Program-made: the position numbers and the translations under genes | In this document: positions 1 to 7,249 of the stretch, piece by piece | Layout of the letters: each line of letters starts with the position of its first letter | Position numbering within the stretch: position 1 is the stretch's first letter | The notes under the pieces: model-generated | Seen by the model: the letters and a program-made list of their open reading frames with translations, nothing else | Told to the model about the DNA's origin: nothing | Databases searched by the model: none | From: Gordonia lacunae | GTDB lineage: Bacteria; Actinomycetota; Actinomycetes; Mycobacteriales; Mycobacteriaceae | Reading direction: 5' to 3' | Assembly (NCBI RefSeq): GCF_002149015.1 | Contig: NZ_NGFO01000022.1 | Location: 33,833-97,832, forward strand | Length of the DNA: 64,000 nucleotides

Positions 1-1
1 A

Positions 2-175
2 CCACGCACAGTAGGAACAGACAAGCTCGTATTCCGCGTACCCAACGCCAGCGAACTCGGGGATGCCGACGACGAAGGCCTCGCCCGAATGGCCGGCACC
101 TACTCCAACCAAGAGAAGCAACAAGCCGCCCGAGTCCTCCGCGAGTACAGCCACACCGGCAACGTCGGAGTCTGA
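2..175 (+). CDS. C-terminal end of an unrecognised protein (5' truncated by window edge)
   Basis: An open frame enters from the left edge and ends at TGA 173-175, giving 57 visible residues. The tail is hydrophilic, with the segments KLVFRVPN, DDEGLARMAGTYS and ARVLREYSHTGNVGV. I do not recognise the family. It reads like a real protein because its codon use is GC3-rich and a perfect 13-bp inverted repeat lies 25 nt after the stop. It lies inside the integrated element that ends near 1946, so a replication, transfer or accessory role is possible but not shown. Confidence 0.55.
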   Translation, partial: PRTVGTDKLVFRVPNASELGDADDEGLARMAGTYSNQEKQQAARVLREYSHTGNVGV

Positions 176-200
176 CCGGTCCCACGGTGACCCCGCACAG

Positions 201-235
201 GTGCCGCGCGTAATGACGACCGTTACGCGCGGCAC
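201..235 (+). terminator. Perfect 13-bp stem-loop after the partial gene
   Basis: Arms GTGCCGCGCGTAA (201-213) and TTACGCGCGGCAC (223-235) flank a 9-nt loop. A second hairpin with one mismatch follows at 239-266 (loop GCGT). There is no U-tract, so intrinsic termination is plausible but not certain. The position just after a stop codon favours a terminator over an operator. Confidence 0.6.
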
Positions 236-647
236 CGACCCTTCTCGGTGGCGTCACCGAAAAGGGGACGAGTCTCCAAAACCGCAGGTCAGAAGGTTCG
301 CACTGGTCACGGGGTGGGGGTATGCCCCCTCAGGCGCACGACTCGCCCCCCAAGGCATTGGCGGTACCCCCTCCGAGGTACCCCCCTCCCCCCTGGGGTA
401 TCCCCGGTTTCGGTCTCGTCGGGCCGGACTTCTCACGGTTGACCGTGAAATCTGGTGTGGAAAAAGCTGCGGGGAGAGAGATCGCCAATGCCGTGAGGGG
501 CGTCGGGGGTGCGCTGGGGGTCGCCCCCCACCATCTCCCTCGACCGGCGCATATGGGGCAGGGCCGTTGTCGATGGGTCAGACGAATCGGAACTTGATCC
601 TTAGCATTCGAGCCGCTGTTGTCGTTCGCCGCGGTTAGCATCACGCC
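236..647. other. GC-rich intergenic stretch without a convincing gene
   Basis: About 410 bases after the first hairpins contain runs of C and G (GGGGGTATGCCCCC near 316-329, further C-runs near 366-400 and 530-540). The open frames here (63-638, 330-956 on the minus strand) have biased Pro/Arg-rich composition and no ribosome binding sites, so I treat them as chance frames. The promoter of the 648 gene must lie here, but I see no clear -35/-10 pair. Confidence 0.5.
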
Positions 648-935
648 ATGCATTCGATCTTCACCAGCTACGGCGACATGAACATAGAGGCCTATTCGAT
701 TAGGCCGCACAAGAGTCCAGAAAACGGGCGCGAACGAGAAGCATCTATCGCTGTGCGCTTGGGCACGGGCGGCGTGGCGGAGGGCGACCGGCCCGTCTAC
801 CTCAGCTTCACGATCGATGAGGCGCAGGAACTGGCCGACGTGCTCAAGAACCTTTCCGAGGCAGCTCGACGTGGCGAGTACAGCAAAAGCGGCGATGAGC
901 TGATCGAGCGCCGGGGCAAGGCCAATCGTGAATAA
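648..935 (+). CDS. Small hypothetical protein of the integrated element
   Basis: This 95-residue protein starts at ATG 648. It has a mixed N-terminal half and a C-terminal helix rich in Glu, Ala and Arg (segment DEAQELADVLKNLSEAAR, residues about 59-76). No domain is recognised. The next gene starts at GTG 928, inside the last codons of this one, so the two are probably co-translated. It is soluble by composition. Its place among short genes near an attachment site suggests an element-borne accessory function. Nothing more can be inferred. Confidence 0.6.
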   Translation: MHSIFTSYGDMNIEAYSIRPHKSPENGREREASIAVRLGTGGVAEGDRPVYLSFTIDEAQELADVLKNLSEAARRGEYSKSGDELIERRGKANRE

Positions 936-1341
936 CCTCTCCGCCAACCGTCTCATCTCGATCCTGGCCGCTGCCGGCGCCGTGATCCTGCTGATTGTGT
1001 GTATCCCGTTGATGGCATCGACGATGCGTGGTCCGGGAGCGAACTGCGGGACAGTCTTTGCGTCATCGGATACCTGGACATACTCGTCCAGCTATGAGTC
1101 GGGCGACTCGTCGTACTACGACGGGGCGAGAACAGAAGCAGACTTCCGTGCCGGCGCTCAGGCTGCCGTCGACGATCTGTTTGCAGATATCAGCGTGGGC
1201 GCGGCCGCGTACGAGTACTGCCAGAACCAGCACTCCGATCGCCGCATCCTGTTGATCTCACTAGGTTCTGTCTCGTTCGTGCTGTTGGTGGTCTCCGGCG
1301 TCGTGTGGTGGATGGGCCGTCGTCCTCAGCAGCAGGAATGA
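928..1341 (+). CDS. Small membrane or secreted protein with two hydrophobic segments
   Basis: This 137-residue protein starts at GTG 928, overlapping the previous gene by 8 nt. A hydrophobic segment near residues 10-31 and a second near residues 107-128 flank a Ser/Tyr/Asp-rich loop with two Cys (CGTVF and YCQNQ). The likely topology is two membrane passes with a polar outer loop of about 75 residues. The last codons overlap the start of the excisionase-like gene (ATGA at 1338-1341), so the three genes look like one transcription unit. The family is not recognised. Confidence 0.6.
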   Translation: MNNLSANRLISILAAAGAVILLIVCIPLMASTMRGPGANCGTVFASSDTWTYSSSYESGDSSYYDGARTEADFRAGAQAAVDDLFADISVGAAAYEYCQNQHSDRRILLISLGSVSFVLLVVSGVVWWMGRRPQQQE

Positions 1342-1550
1342 GCGTTTCAGGGTGTTGTGGGCACTGTCGATCAACGACGAAGGTTCTACTGACGGTCCCT
1401 GAGGCTGCCGAAGCGTTGTCGACGTCGGTGTCTCAGCTGTACCGGCTGCACAAGGCGGGGAAGATCACGTTCACCCGGTCGGGGGAGAGACAGACGCGGG
1501 TGCATATCGATGAGATCCGTTCGTATGCGGCGTCGCTCAGGACGTTTTAG
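1338..1550 (+). CDS. Excisionase-like helix-turn-helix protein
   Basis: This 70-residue protein starts at ATG 1338, chosen because it overlaps the upstream stop in ATGA; an earlier in-frame start at 1305 would lie inside that gene. The core reads LTVPEAAEALSTSVSQLYRL followed by a short wing and a HIDEIRSYAASL helix. This is the usual pattern of the winged MerR-like excisionase/DNA-binding family (Xis, HTH_17). Such proteins bend DNA at attachment sites and steer integrase towards excision. The CGGAC repeat block and the tRNA-Leu fragment lie 250-400 bp downstream, which fits that role. No integrase gene is visible between here and the attachment site. Confidence 0.75.
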   Translation: MSVSGCCGHCRSTTKVLLTVPEAAEALSTSVSQLYRLHKAGKITFTRSGERQTRVHIDEIRSYAASLRTF

Positions 1551-1750
1551 CTCGTCTCGCGGCTGAGGATCACCGCGAGGCCGTAGACGCACAGAATGAC
1601 TTCGTCTGACACCGCGGGGTCGAGGCCCTTGAGCTCTCTTACGACCAGCTCAAATAGCCCTGGCGACGATCGGCGAGCACCGGCCGCGATGGCCTGAGTG
1701 GCCTCTCCCCCTCGCTCTTGTGCTTCTTGGCTCGGGGTGAACTCAGGCAT
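1547..1750 (-). CDS. Small hypothetical protein convergent with the excisionase-like gene
   Basis: This 67-residue protein is read right to left from ATG 1750 to TAA 1547-1549, sharing four bases with the end of the excisionase-like gene. The N-terminus is polar (MPEFTPSQEAQERGG). The C-terminal half is helical and hydrophobic (LFELVVRELKG, EVILCVYGLAVIL). No family is recognised. Tight tail-to-tail packing and a normal ATG support it as a gene. The sequence upstream of its start is the attachment-site region, so its promoter would lie among the phased repeats. Confidence 0.5.
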   Translation of the reverse strand: MPEFTPSQEAQERGGEATQAIAAGARRSSPGLFELVVRELKGLDPAVSDEVILCVYGLAVILSRETS

Positions 1751-1803
1751 CGATGGCCCTCTCTACACGGGGTTCGGTGTCACGAGGTTGTCACAACTCG
1801 TCG

Positions 1804-1890
1804 CGGATCACTGCGGACACTAGCGGACGCACACGGACTGACAGTGCAGATGAGAGCGTGTTTCGCGGACGCGTGCGGACTGCTACGGAC
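1804..1890. repeat. Two blocks of CGGAC direct repeats in 10-bp phase beside the attachment site
   Basis: CGGAC starts at 1814, 1824 and 1834, preceded by a variant CGGAT at 1804. A second block starts at 1866, 1876 and 1886. Within each block the spacing is exactly 10 bp, close to one DNA turn, so all copies face the same side of the helix. The blocks end 11 nt before the tRNA-Leu fragment. Repeats of this kind beside a tRNA attachment site are typical arm-type binding sites for integrase or excisionase. That role is inferred. Confidence 0.75.
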
Positions 1891-1900
1891 GGAACCCCGG

Positions 1901-1946
1901 CGACTTAAAATCGGCACAGTGTCGGTTCGAGTCCGACTGGGGGCAC
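1901..1946 (+). other. 3' fragment of a tRNA-Leu gene: attachment site (attR-like)
   Basis: The sequence contains an anticodon loop CTTAAAA (anticodon TAA, Leu) at 1904-1910, a perfect T arm GTCGG-TTCGAGT-CCGAC at 1921-1937, an acceptor 3' strand TGGGGGC at 1938-1944 and the discriminator A. No matching 5' half (an acceptor strand like GCCCCCR, D arm) lies upstream, so this is not a complete tRNA. Such 3' fragments are the duplicated core left at one end when an element integrates into a tRNA gene. The orientation implies that the intact tRNA and the element body lie to the left and that chromosomal DNA starts to the right. Confidence 0.8.
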
Positions 1947-2174
1947 TCACGGCCGGGCGTTTTCGCCGTGTGCAGCGCCACTTCCGGCGCCCGTCCACGT
2001 TCTACGTCCCGCTCCGCGTCGATCAAACGCATGGCCGTTCAGCCGAATACGTGCGTGGACACCGCTCCGATCCCCACGGTTACATGACTGCCGGTGGTAC
2101 CGAACGACTCTCGGGACCTTCCGAGTCCGTTGCGGCCCATCGAGACCAATCAGGACGACCCGTCGGGGGAACAG
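1947..2174. other. Intergenic region between attachment site and toxin gene
   Basis: No gene is supported here. The long plus-strand frame covering 1718-3637 passes through with biased composition and is a shadow frame until the SUKH gene. The toxin gene's promoter should lie here. A purine-rich GGGGGA immediately precedes its ATG. Confidence 0.45.
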
Positions 2175-3068
2175 ATGAAGATATTGATGCGTGGGGCGAT
2201 GATCGCTCTCTTTCTCGTCGTCGCACTTGTCACGCCGGTCCATGCGGCGAATGCCGTACCGACCGGATGCAGCGACCGCGACATCGCGCAGGGAAATGCG
2301 GAGGCCCGGTCACTGAACGCCCGCATCGCGGCGCACAACTCCAGGCCGAGACAGTTCCGGATTCCGGAGCAGCAACTACAGGCCACCGCCTACCAGGCCG
2401 AGGCCAATCGACTGAACACCGAACGTGCGGCCCTCGTCGCCTGGGCCAACGGGTGCCGCGTACACCTGCAGGGAATGGGCCCGGGCTCGGGCGGTCCACA
2501 CCGGCCGAGCACTCCCCCACCGCCGCAGCGGCCGGGCACCCCGGCGCCGTCGGTCACCAATCCGACGCCGGGCTACCCGGCGCCACAGCGCTACCCGTAC
2601 AGCGACAAGATCGCGAGCGACCGCACCGACCGGACGACCCTCACGCGAACCACGCGATTCCGGGACGGTGGCGAAGTCAACCTGACACGGATGCAGGGTC
2701 GCGCGGCGACCGGTATGAACGCCGCCATCACTCCGAACATGCTGCGGACCGGCACTCCGAGTACGCGCTCCGTCACTCCGCCGGGGTACCGGCCGGGCCT
2801 GGAACGCGGGCATCTGCTCGCCAACCGGCTCGGCGGTCTCGGCGGCGACGCCCGGAACATCGTGGCCCTGAGCAACGCGGCCAACACCCGCATGCGCGTC
2901 CTCGAGAATCGCATCGCTCGTGTCGTCGCGAGGGGCGAAGCCGTCCACTACAGTGTGACCCCGATCTACGGGAACGGGTACAGCCGTCCGCCCACCGACA
3001 TCGCCGTCGGCGCGTTCGGCGTCCGGGGCGGTATCGCTCATTTCGAGATCATCCCGAACGTGAGGTGA
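2175..3068 (+). CDS. Secreted DNA/RNA non-specific endonuclease (toxin)
   Basis: This 297-residue protein starts at ATG 2175, preceded by GGGGGA. Residues 1-25 are a Sec signal peptide ending in VHA. A helical, Ala/Glu-rich segment (about 35-95) is followed by a Pro-rich linker (about 105-140). The C-terminal domain (about 140-297) carries ERGHLLANRLGGLGG around residues 210-224 with a downstream Asn (228), the catalytic RGH...N arrangement of the non-specific endonuclease family (NucA/Endonuclease_NS_2 type). His213 is the expected general base. The gene directly after it encodes a SUKH immunity protein 5 nt downstream, the standard pairing for nuclease toxins. The target is likely nucleic acid of competing cells, but the delivery route beyond Sec export is not evident. 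Confidence 0.8.
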   Translation: MKILMRGAMIALFLVVALVTPVHAANAVPTGCSDRDIAQGNAEARSLNARIAAHNSRPRQFRIPEQQLQATAYQAEANRLNTERAALVAWANGCRVHLQGMGPGSGGPHRPSTPPPPQRPGTPAPSVTNPTPGYPAPQRYPYSDKIASDRTDRTTLTRTTRFRDGGEVNLTRMQGRAATGMNAAITPNMLRTGTPSTRSVTPPGYRPGLERGHLLANRLGGLGGDARNIVALSNAANTRMRVLENRIARVVARGEAVHYSVTPIYGNGYSRPPTDIAVGAFGVRGGIAHFEIIPNVR

Positions 3069-3073
3069 CCACC

Positions 3074-3637
3074 ATGCCGAAGCACACCATCGATGATCTG
3101 ATCGCGCTGATCCCACCACCGGCGGCGCGGCCGGCGACGATCGACTGGGGGCCCACCGAACGGCGACTGGGATTCCGATTGCCGACCGACTACAAGGCAC
3201 TCGCCGACACCTACGGACCCGGGGTCTTCTGCGACGACTTCCTCGTATGGACCGGACTCCCCTGGCCCGACGCGTCGATCGAGGAGGCGGGGCGCCGCGC
3301 GGCGACCGAACTCGAGCCGCTTCTCGCGGACCTGAGCATCGTGACCTGGGCCCATGACGACGGCACCGACACGGCCGTCGATCTGGTCGGCGGCTCCTTC
3401 TTCGGATGGGGGCGTTCCACCGACGGCGACTCGGGTTATTGGCACCGAACGGGCGACGACCCCGACGAGTGGCCGGTGCTCGTCACCGACGGGGTGATGG
3501 TGTGCGACTACCACTCCGGCGGCCTGGTCTCGTACCTGTACGACTTCTGGACGGGAGGCTTCCCGAACCGGCAGGTCTTCGCCGGGCGCGAAGCACCGGA
3601 ACGACCGACCTTCGAGCAGGTGACCGTCGGCTCCTGA
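3074..3637 (+). CDS. SUKH (SMI1/KNR4) family immunity protein
   Basis: This 187-residue cytoplasmic protein starts at ATG 3074, 5 nt after the nuclease stop. The N-terminal half has the SMI1/KNR4 pattern: WGPTERRLGFRLPTDYKAL (about residues 26-44), then YGPGVF. This is followed by an acidic domain rich in Asp, Trp and Gly. SUKH proteins bind and neutralise cognate nuclease toxins inside the producing cell. The pairing with the upstream RGH endonuclease supports that. The much longer open frame starting at 1718 in the same phase is an artefact. Confidence 0.82.
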   Translation: MPKHTIDDLIALIPPPAARPATIDWGPTERRLGFRLPTDYKALADTYGPGVFCDDFLVWTGLPWPDASIEEAGRRAATELEPLLADLSIVTWAHDDGTDTAVDLVGGSFFGWGRSTDGDSGYWHRTGDDPDEWPVLVTDGVMVCDYHSGGLVSYLYDFWTGGFPNRQVFAGREAPERPTFEQVTVGS

Positions 3638-3648
3638 GCGGGCGCGGA

Positions 3649-3677
3649 CCCCTCCGCGAAAAGCATGAACGGAGGGG
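3649..3677. terminator. Stem-loop between convergent SUKH and TetR genes
   Basis: CCCCTCCG (3649-3656) and CGGAGGGG (3670-3677) form an 8-bp stem with a 13-nt loop between two convergent stop codons (3637 and 3693). This is a likely bidirectional terminator without a strong T-tract. Confidence 0.5.
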
Positions 3678-3692
3678 CCCCGCGGGCTCGGC

Positions 3693-4259
3693 TCACATAC
3701 CGGGCCCGCGGATCCCCTCGACCACGAGTTCCACCAGTCGTTGCGACTCGACGCAATTCCGTCCGAGAGCGATCATGTTGGCCAGGGTGAACAGTTCGTC
3801 CACAGTGAGGTCGGCGCGGATTCCGCCCGACCGCTGGGCGGCGCCGAGGATGGCCGCGCCGGCCACGCGGATGTCGGCGCAGCTGGTGTAGAGCGGACTC
3901 GCCGGATCGCCCGCCGCCGCGATGATGATCTCGGGCAAACCCTGATACGCCCCGACGTGGCGGGCGAGTGCACGAACCCAGTCGACGAGGCGCTCCCCCG
4001 GCGCCTCCCCGTCTGCGGTCTGCGCCGACTCCACGAGGGCGGCGGTGTCCTGTCGCATCGCGGCCGCGACGAGGGCCTCCCGCGAGGGGAAGTGACGGTA
4101 CAACGTGCCGGCCCCCACACCGGCTCGTTTGGCGATGTCATCGAGCGACGTGTCGATCCCCGACTCACGGAAGGCCTCCGCCGCCGTGGCAACGACCTTG
4201 TCGTAGTTGCGTCGAGCGTCGGCTCGCATCGGCTTCGCCGGCGCGGATGCGCTGGTCAT
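3693..4259 (-). CDS. TetR/AcrR-family repressor of the adjacent efflux pump
   Basis: This 188-residue protein has an N-terminal DNA-binding domain: SLDDIAKRAGVGAGTLYRHF (about residues 38-57) is a clear TetR helix-turn-helix. The C-terminal part is an all-helical ligand domain ending VVEGIRGPGM. It is divergent from a DHA2 transporter at 4374. The 114-bp intergenic region holds three GGAGA-type palindromes. The simplest model is local repression of both genes, released by a pump substrate. Family assignment is secure; the inducer is unknown. Confidence 0.88.
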   Translation of the reverse strand: MTSASAPAKPMRADARRNYDKVVATAAEAFRESGIDTSLDDIAKRAGVGAGTLYRHFPSREALVAAAMRQDTAALVESAQTADGEAPGERLVDWVRALARHVGAYQGLPEIIIAAAGDPASPLYTSCADIRVAGAAILGAAQRSGGIRADLTVDELFTLANMIALGRNCVESQRLVELVVEGIRGPGM

Positions 4260-4285
4260 GGCACCTCCCGAGGAAAAGACTTGTA

Positions 4286-4343
4286 ACCGGAGAACATCTC
4301 CGGTTCAATAAGCGGAGACAGTCTCCAATTGGAGAGACTCTCC
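4286..4343. promoter_or_regulatory. Three palindromic TetR operators between tetR and the efflux gene
   Basis: Operator 1 has 9-bp arms AACCGGAGA and TCTCCGGTT around ACA (4286-4306). Operators 2 and 3 are GGAGAC-A-GTCTCC (4314-4326) and GGAGAG-A-CTCTCC (4331-4343), separated by AATT. All share the half-site GGAGA. They fill the space between the divergent starts, as expected for sites that block both promoters. Confidence 0.82.
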
Positions 4344-4373
4344 TCTTCGACCTTACCCGCCCGGGAGGCCCCG

Positions 4374-5807
4374 ATGTCCCAGATCTCCGATCGCGCAGCG
4401 CCGACGTCGAAGTCCGACGCCGGCGAACCGACCATCGACCGCCGCACCTGGATCGGACTGATCGTCGTGGTAGCAAGCCAGTTGATGGTGATCCTCGACG
4501 GCACGATCGTCACCGTCGCACTCCCGCGCATTCGCGACGACCTGGGCTTCAGCGAGGTGTCCCAGTCGTGGGTGATGAACGCCTACGTGCTGGCGGTCGG
4601 CGGCCTGCTGTTGCTCGGCGGTCGCCTCGGCGACCTGATCGGACGCCGCCGCGCCCTGCTCTACGGCATCGCGCTCTTCACCGCGGCCTCACTCCTCGGC
4701 GGCCTGGCGACCAGTGCGTGGATGCTTCTCATCGCCCGCGTCCTGCAGGGCATCGGCGCAGCGCTGGCCGCACCCACCGCTCTGGGACTGATCGTCGCGA
4801 ACTTCCCTCCGGGACCCGATCGTGCGAAAGCGATCAGCTGGTTCTCCCTGGGCGCCGCGTCGGGCGGAGCTCTCGGCCTACTCCTCGGCGGCGTACTCAC
4901 CGAGAAGCTGTCGTGGCATTGGGTGATGCTGGTCAACGTGCCGATCGGGGTGGCGATCCTGCTCGCCGCACCGTTCACCGTCGACGAGACACCTCGGCAG
5001 CCCGGTCACCTGGGCCTCTGGGACACCCTTCTGTCCGCGGCGGGTGTCGCCGCGGTGGTCTTCGGTTTCATCCGCGCGTCCGAGGTCTCCTGGGCCGACC
5101 CGATGACCATCGCATCCCTTGCCGTCGGCGCATCGACCCTCGCGGCTTTCGCTGTCCGGCAGCGGCATACAAGCCATCCCCTGCTGCCGCCCCGGCTGGT
5201 GAACTCGGCGCGCAAGGCCGCGCCGTTCGTGGTGATGCTGCTGTTGCCCGGGGCGATGATGGGCATGTTCACCTTCATGACCCTGCACCTGCAGGACGTG
5301 ATGGGTTACAGCGTCGTCGCGTCCGGGTTCGCGTTCCTACCGTTCATGGTCCTCAACATCGGACTGACGGTCACCGGGATCACCGCCCGCCTCGTCGCAC
5401 GTCTCGGTGCGGCACCGGTGTTGATGGCGGGACTGTCGCTGGCGATCGTCGGTCTGCTGTGGCTGTCGTTCGTCGGCCCGGAATCCACCTTCGTCGGTGC
5501 GATTCTGGCGCCGTCGATGATCATGGGCGCGGGAATCGGCCTATCCGTGGTCCCCGCCAACGTCCTGATCGTCGACAACTCACCCGCCCCCGACGCGGGC
5601 GCCGCCTCGGGCCTCATGCAGGCTCTGCTCCAGGTCGGCGGCGCGCTCGGACTTGCCACCCTGATGACTGTGTTCGGCCCGCTGCAACGCAGCGATCCGT
5701 CCGGCACCGCTACCGGCACAACGATTCTGGTCGGTTCCTCGTTCGCCGTCGTCGCACTGCTCGTGCTCGTCGTCGCCTACCGGCCGCGGCGTGCCGTGGA
5801 CGCGTGA
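4374..5807 (+). CDS. DHA2-family MFS drug exporter (14 TM type)
   Basis: This 477-residue membrane protein starts at ATG 4374 after GGGAGG; an earlier in-frame start at 4329 lacks such a site and would overlap the operators. After a polar N-terminus the first helix ends in LDGTIVTVALPRIRDDLGFS (about residues 41-60), the DHA2 signature seen in EmrB/QacA proteins. The loop GGRLGDLIGRRRALL carries motif A of the MFS. About 14 hydrophobic segments follow. Proton-driven drug or metabolite export is expected. Divergence from a TetR gene with shared operators supports inducible efflux. The substrate is unknown. Confidence 0.87.
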   Translation: MSQISDRAAPTSKSDAGEPTIDRRTWIGLIVVVASQLMVILDGTIVTVALPRIRDDLGFSEVSQSWVMNAYVLAVGGLLLLGGRLGDLIGRRRALLYGIALFTAASLLGGLATSAWMLLIARVLQGIGAALAAPTALGLIVANFPPGPDRAKAISWFSLGAASGGALGLLLGGVLTEKLSWHWVMLVNVPIGVAILLAAPFTVDETPRQPGHLGLWDTLLSAAGVAAVVFGFIRASEVSWADPMTIASLAVGASTLAAFAVRQRHTSHPLLPPRLVNSARKAAPFVVMLLLPGAMMGMFTFMTLHLQDVMGYSVVASGFAFLPFMVLNIGLTVTGITARLVARLGAAPVLMAGLSLAIVGLLWLSFVGPESTFVGAILAPSMIMGAGIGLSVVPANVLIVDNSPAPDAGAASGLMQALLQVGGALGLATLMTVFGPLQRSDPSGTATGTTILVGSSFAVVALLVLVVAYRPRRAVDA

Positions 5808-5934
5808 CGAACAGACGTGACGCAGAGCCGTGATGCGGGACGCCCGAGCTCGGTCACGATCTCCCGCCGCGTGACAACACGTCCGATGCGATCCGCGTGC
5901 ACTCCCGAATCCCGCTGGTGATGTACTCGGTGTC

Positions 5935-6153
5935 ATGTCCACTCGGGTTGTCTTCCTCGCCGACTCCTCGGTCGCCCTTCTCACCCTCGGTATCTCCGTG
6001 TACTCGATCGCGATCCTGGTCTGCCTGGGCATCGCGATCAACGCCGCCCGTTTCGGACGGCGACGCGTCGCCGTCGCGATGGCGTGGGTGGTCGGTGTGC
6101 TGACGGTGGCGGGTGTCGTCGTGGCCATCCTGTCGAGCGTCGCCGGCAGTTAA
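5935..6153 (+). CDS. Small membrane protein, function unknown
   Basis: This 72-residue protein has two hydrophobic segments (about residues 14-35 and 46-68) separated by an Arg-rich turn (ARFGRRR), consistent with a two-pass inner-membrane protein with a positive cytoplasmic loop. The start is ATG 5935. No strong ribosome binding site is visible. The stop TAA 6151-6153 interlocks with the stop of the convergent SDR gene in TTAA. No family is recognised, and coding status is moderately supported. Confidence 0.45.
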   Translation: MSTRVVFLADSSVALLTLGISVYSIAILVCLGIAINAARFGRRRVAVAMAWVVGVLTVAGVVVAILSSVAGS

Positions 6154-7004
6154 CCCTCCGGCCGCAGTTGCCCGCGCTGGCGGTCGATGAACTGCGCGGC
6201 AAGCCGATTCGTGAGGCCAGGCGCCAATCGCTGGATGCGCCAGGTGATCCGGGATCGACGGGGAACGACGAGCAAGGGCTGGTCCCGTCCGATGGCGGCG
6301 AGCGTGTCCTGCGCCAGCCGATCCGCGTCGTATGCCGTCGAGGAGCCCTGACTCGCGAGATAGTATGAGCGGCCGACGAATCCGCCGACCGACCCCTTGT
6401 CGAGGATCGGCGTCTCGACTGCCGAGGGGCACACCGCCAGCACGGTGACCCCGTGACCCGCGGCCTCGGTGCGCAGCGCAAGCGACAGTCCGACGACCGC
6501 ATGCTTGGTCATCACATAGCTGGTGATGAGTCCGGCCGCGACCAGCCCGCCCATCGACGCCGTGTTGACGATGGCCCCGGAACGCTGCTCGATCATCACC
6601 GGATACGCCGCCGCGACCCCGTGGACGACGCCGCGGATGTTGACGTCGATGATGGCGTTCCATTGCTCCGGCGTCAGCATCTCGGTGGGACCGCCCCACG
6701 TGATCCCGGCGTTGTTGAACATCAGGTCGAGCCGTCCCGACTCCGCGACCACGTCGTCGACGACCCGCTGGACCGCCGCCCCGTCCGTCACGTCGAGACG
6801 CACGGCCCGGACCGTGCCCGGCCCACCGAGCAGCGACGACGCCACCCGTTGCGCGGCAGGCAGGTCGATGTCGGCGCAGGCGACCTGGGCCCCCTCGGCG
6901 GCCAGCGCACCGGTGAGGGCGGCCCCGATACCGGACCCGCCCCCCGTCACGATCGCGACCTTGCCCGCCAGGTCCGGTCCACCACGCCTCCTGCGTCCGA
7001 GCAC
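6150..7004 (-). CDS. Short-chain dehydrogenase/reductase
   Basis: This 284-residue protein starts at GTG 7004 with GGGG 6 nt upstream. It has the dinucleotide motif TGGGSGIG (about residues 20-27), NNAG in the LMFNNAGITWGG segment, Ser in NTASMGG and the YVMTK active site (YxxxK). It is a classical SDR that oxidises or reduces an alcohol/ketone with NAD(P)(H). The C-terminal 40 residues are basic (RRSRITWRIQRLAPG), unusual for a purely soluble SDR and suggesting membrane association. It lies between the efflux pair and the rhamnose cluster, transcribed away from the latter. The substrate is unknown. Confidence 0.85.
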   Translation of the reverse strand: MLGRRRRGGPDLAGKVAIVTGGGSGIGAALTGALAAEGAQVACADIDLPAAQRVASSLLGGPGTVRAVRLDVTDGAAVQRVVDDVVAESGRLDLMFNNAGITWGGPTEMLTPEQWNAIIDVNIRGVVHGVAAAYPVMIEQRSGAIVNTASMGGLVAAGLITSYVMTKHAVVGLSLALRTEAAGHGVTVLAVCPSAVETPILDKGSVGGFVGRSYYLASQGSSTAYDADRLAQDTLAAIGRDQPLLVVPRRSRITWRIQRLAPGLTNRLAAQFIDRQRGQLRPEG

Positions 7005-7170
7005 GTCAACCCCTGTCCTTTGTGATCCGGGCCCGCTGTTCAGCGGCGACCGCGGTCGCCCAGCGCGGGCTCAGACGAGCATGACCGATCCCGACGCGAG
7101 CGGCACCGCTTTGCCCAGACCGGGTCTTGACATCCTCACAGCTCGCTCTTAGTGTTGCTGCCATCACAAA

Positions 7171-7184
7171 TTGAAACGTTTTAA
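7171..7184. promoter_or_regulatory. LacI-type operator upstream of rhaM
   Basis: TTGAAACGTTTTAA is a near-palindrome with the central CG typical of LacI-family sites. It lies 66 bp before the rhaM start. The left ten bases recur exactly at 9125 before rhaI. The LacI gene at 16855 is the likely binder. Confidence 0.75.
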
Positions 7185-7249
7185 TTCGCCGAGTCGGACC
7201 CCTCTCGACGGTCCGCGATTCCCCACCCGTCGTCTCGTCAGGAGCAGCA

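Noticed and set aside
63..638. Plus-strand frame of 191 residues in the element end
   Set aside because: Its start lies within the partial gene in another frame and it passes through hairpins and C-runs. No ribosome binding site or domain is seen.
1891..1946. Complete tRNA-Leu gene
   Set aside because: The T arm, acceptor 3' strand and anticodon loop are present, but no 5' acceptor strand or D arm lies upstream. It is a 3' fragment.
1718..3637. A 639-residue plus-strand open frame spanning the attachment site, toxin gene and SUKH gene
   Set aside because: Only its end (3074-3637) is a real protein. The rest crosses the tRNA fragment and lies in the wrong phase over the nuclease, with Arg/His-rich shadow composition.
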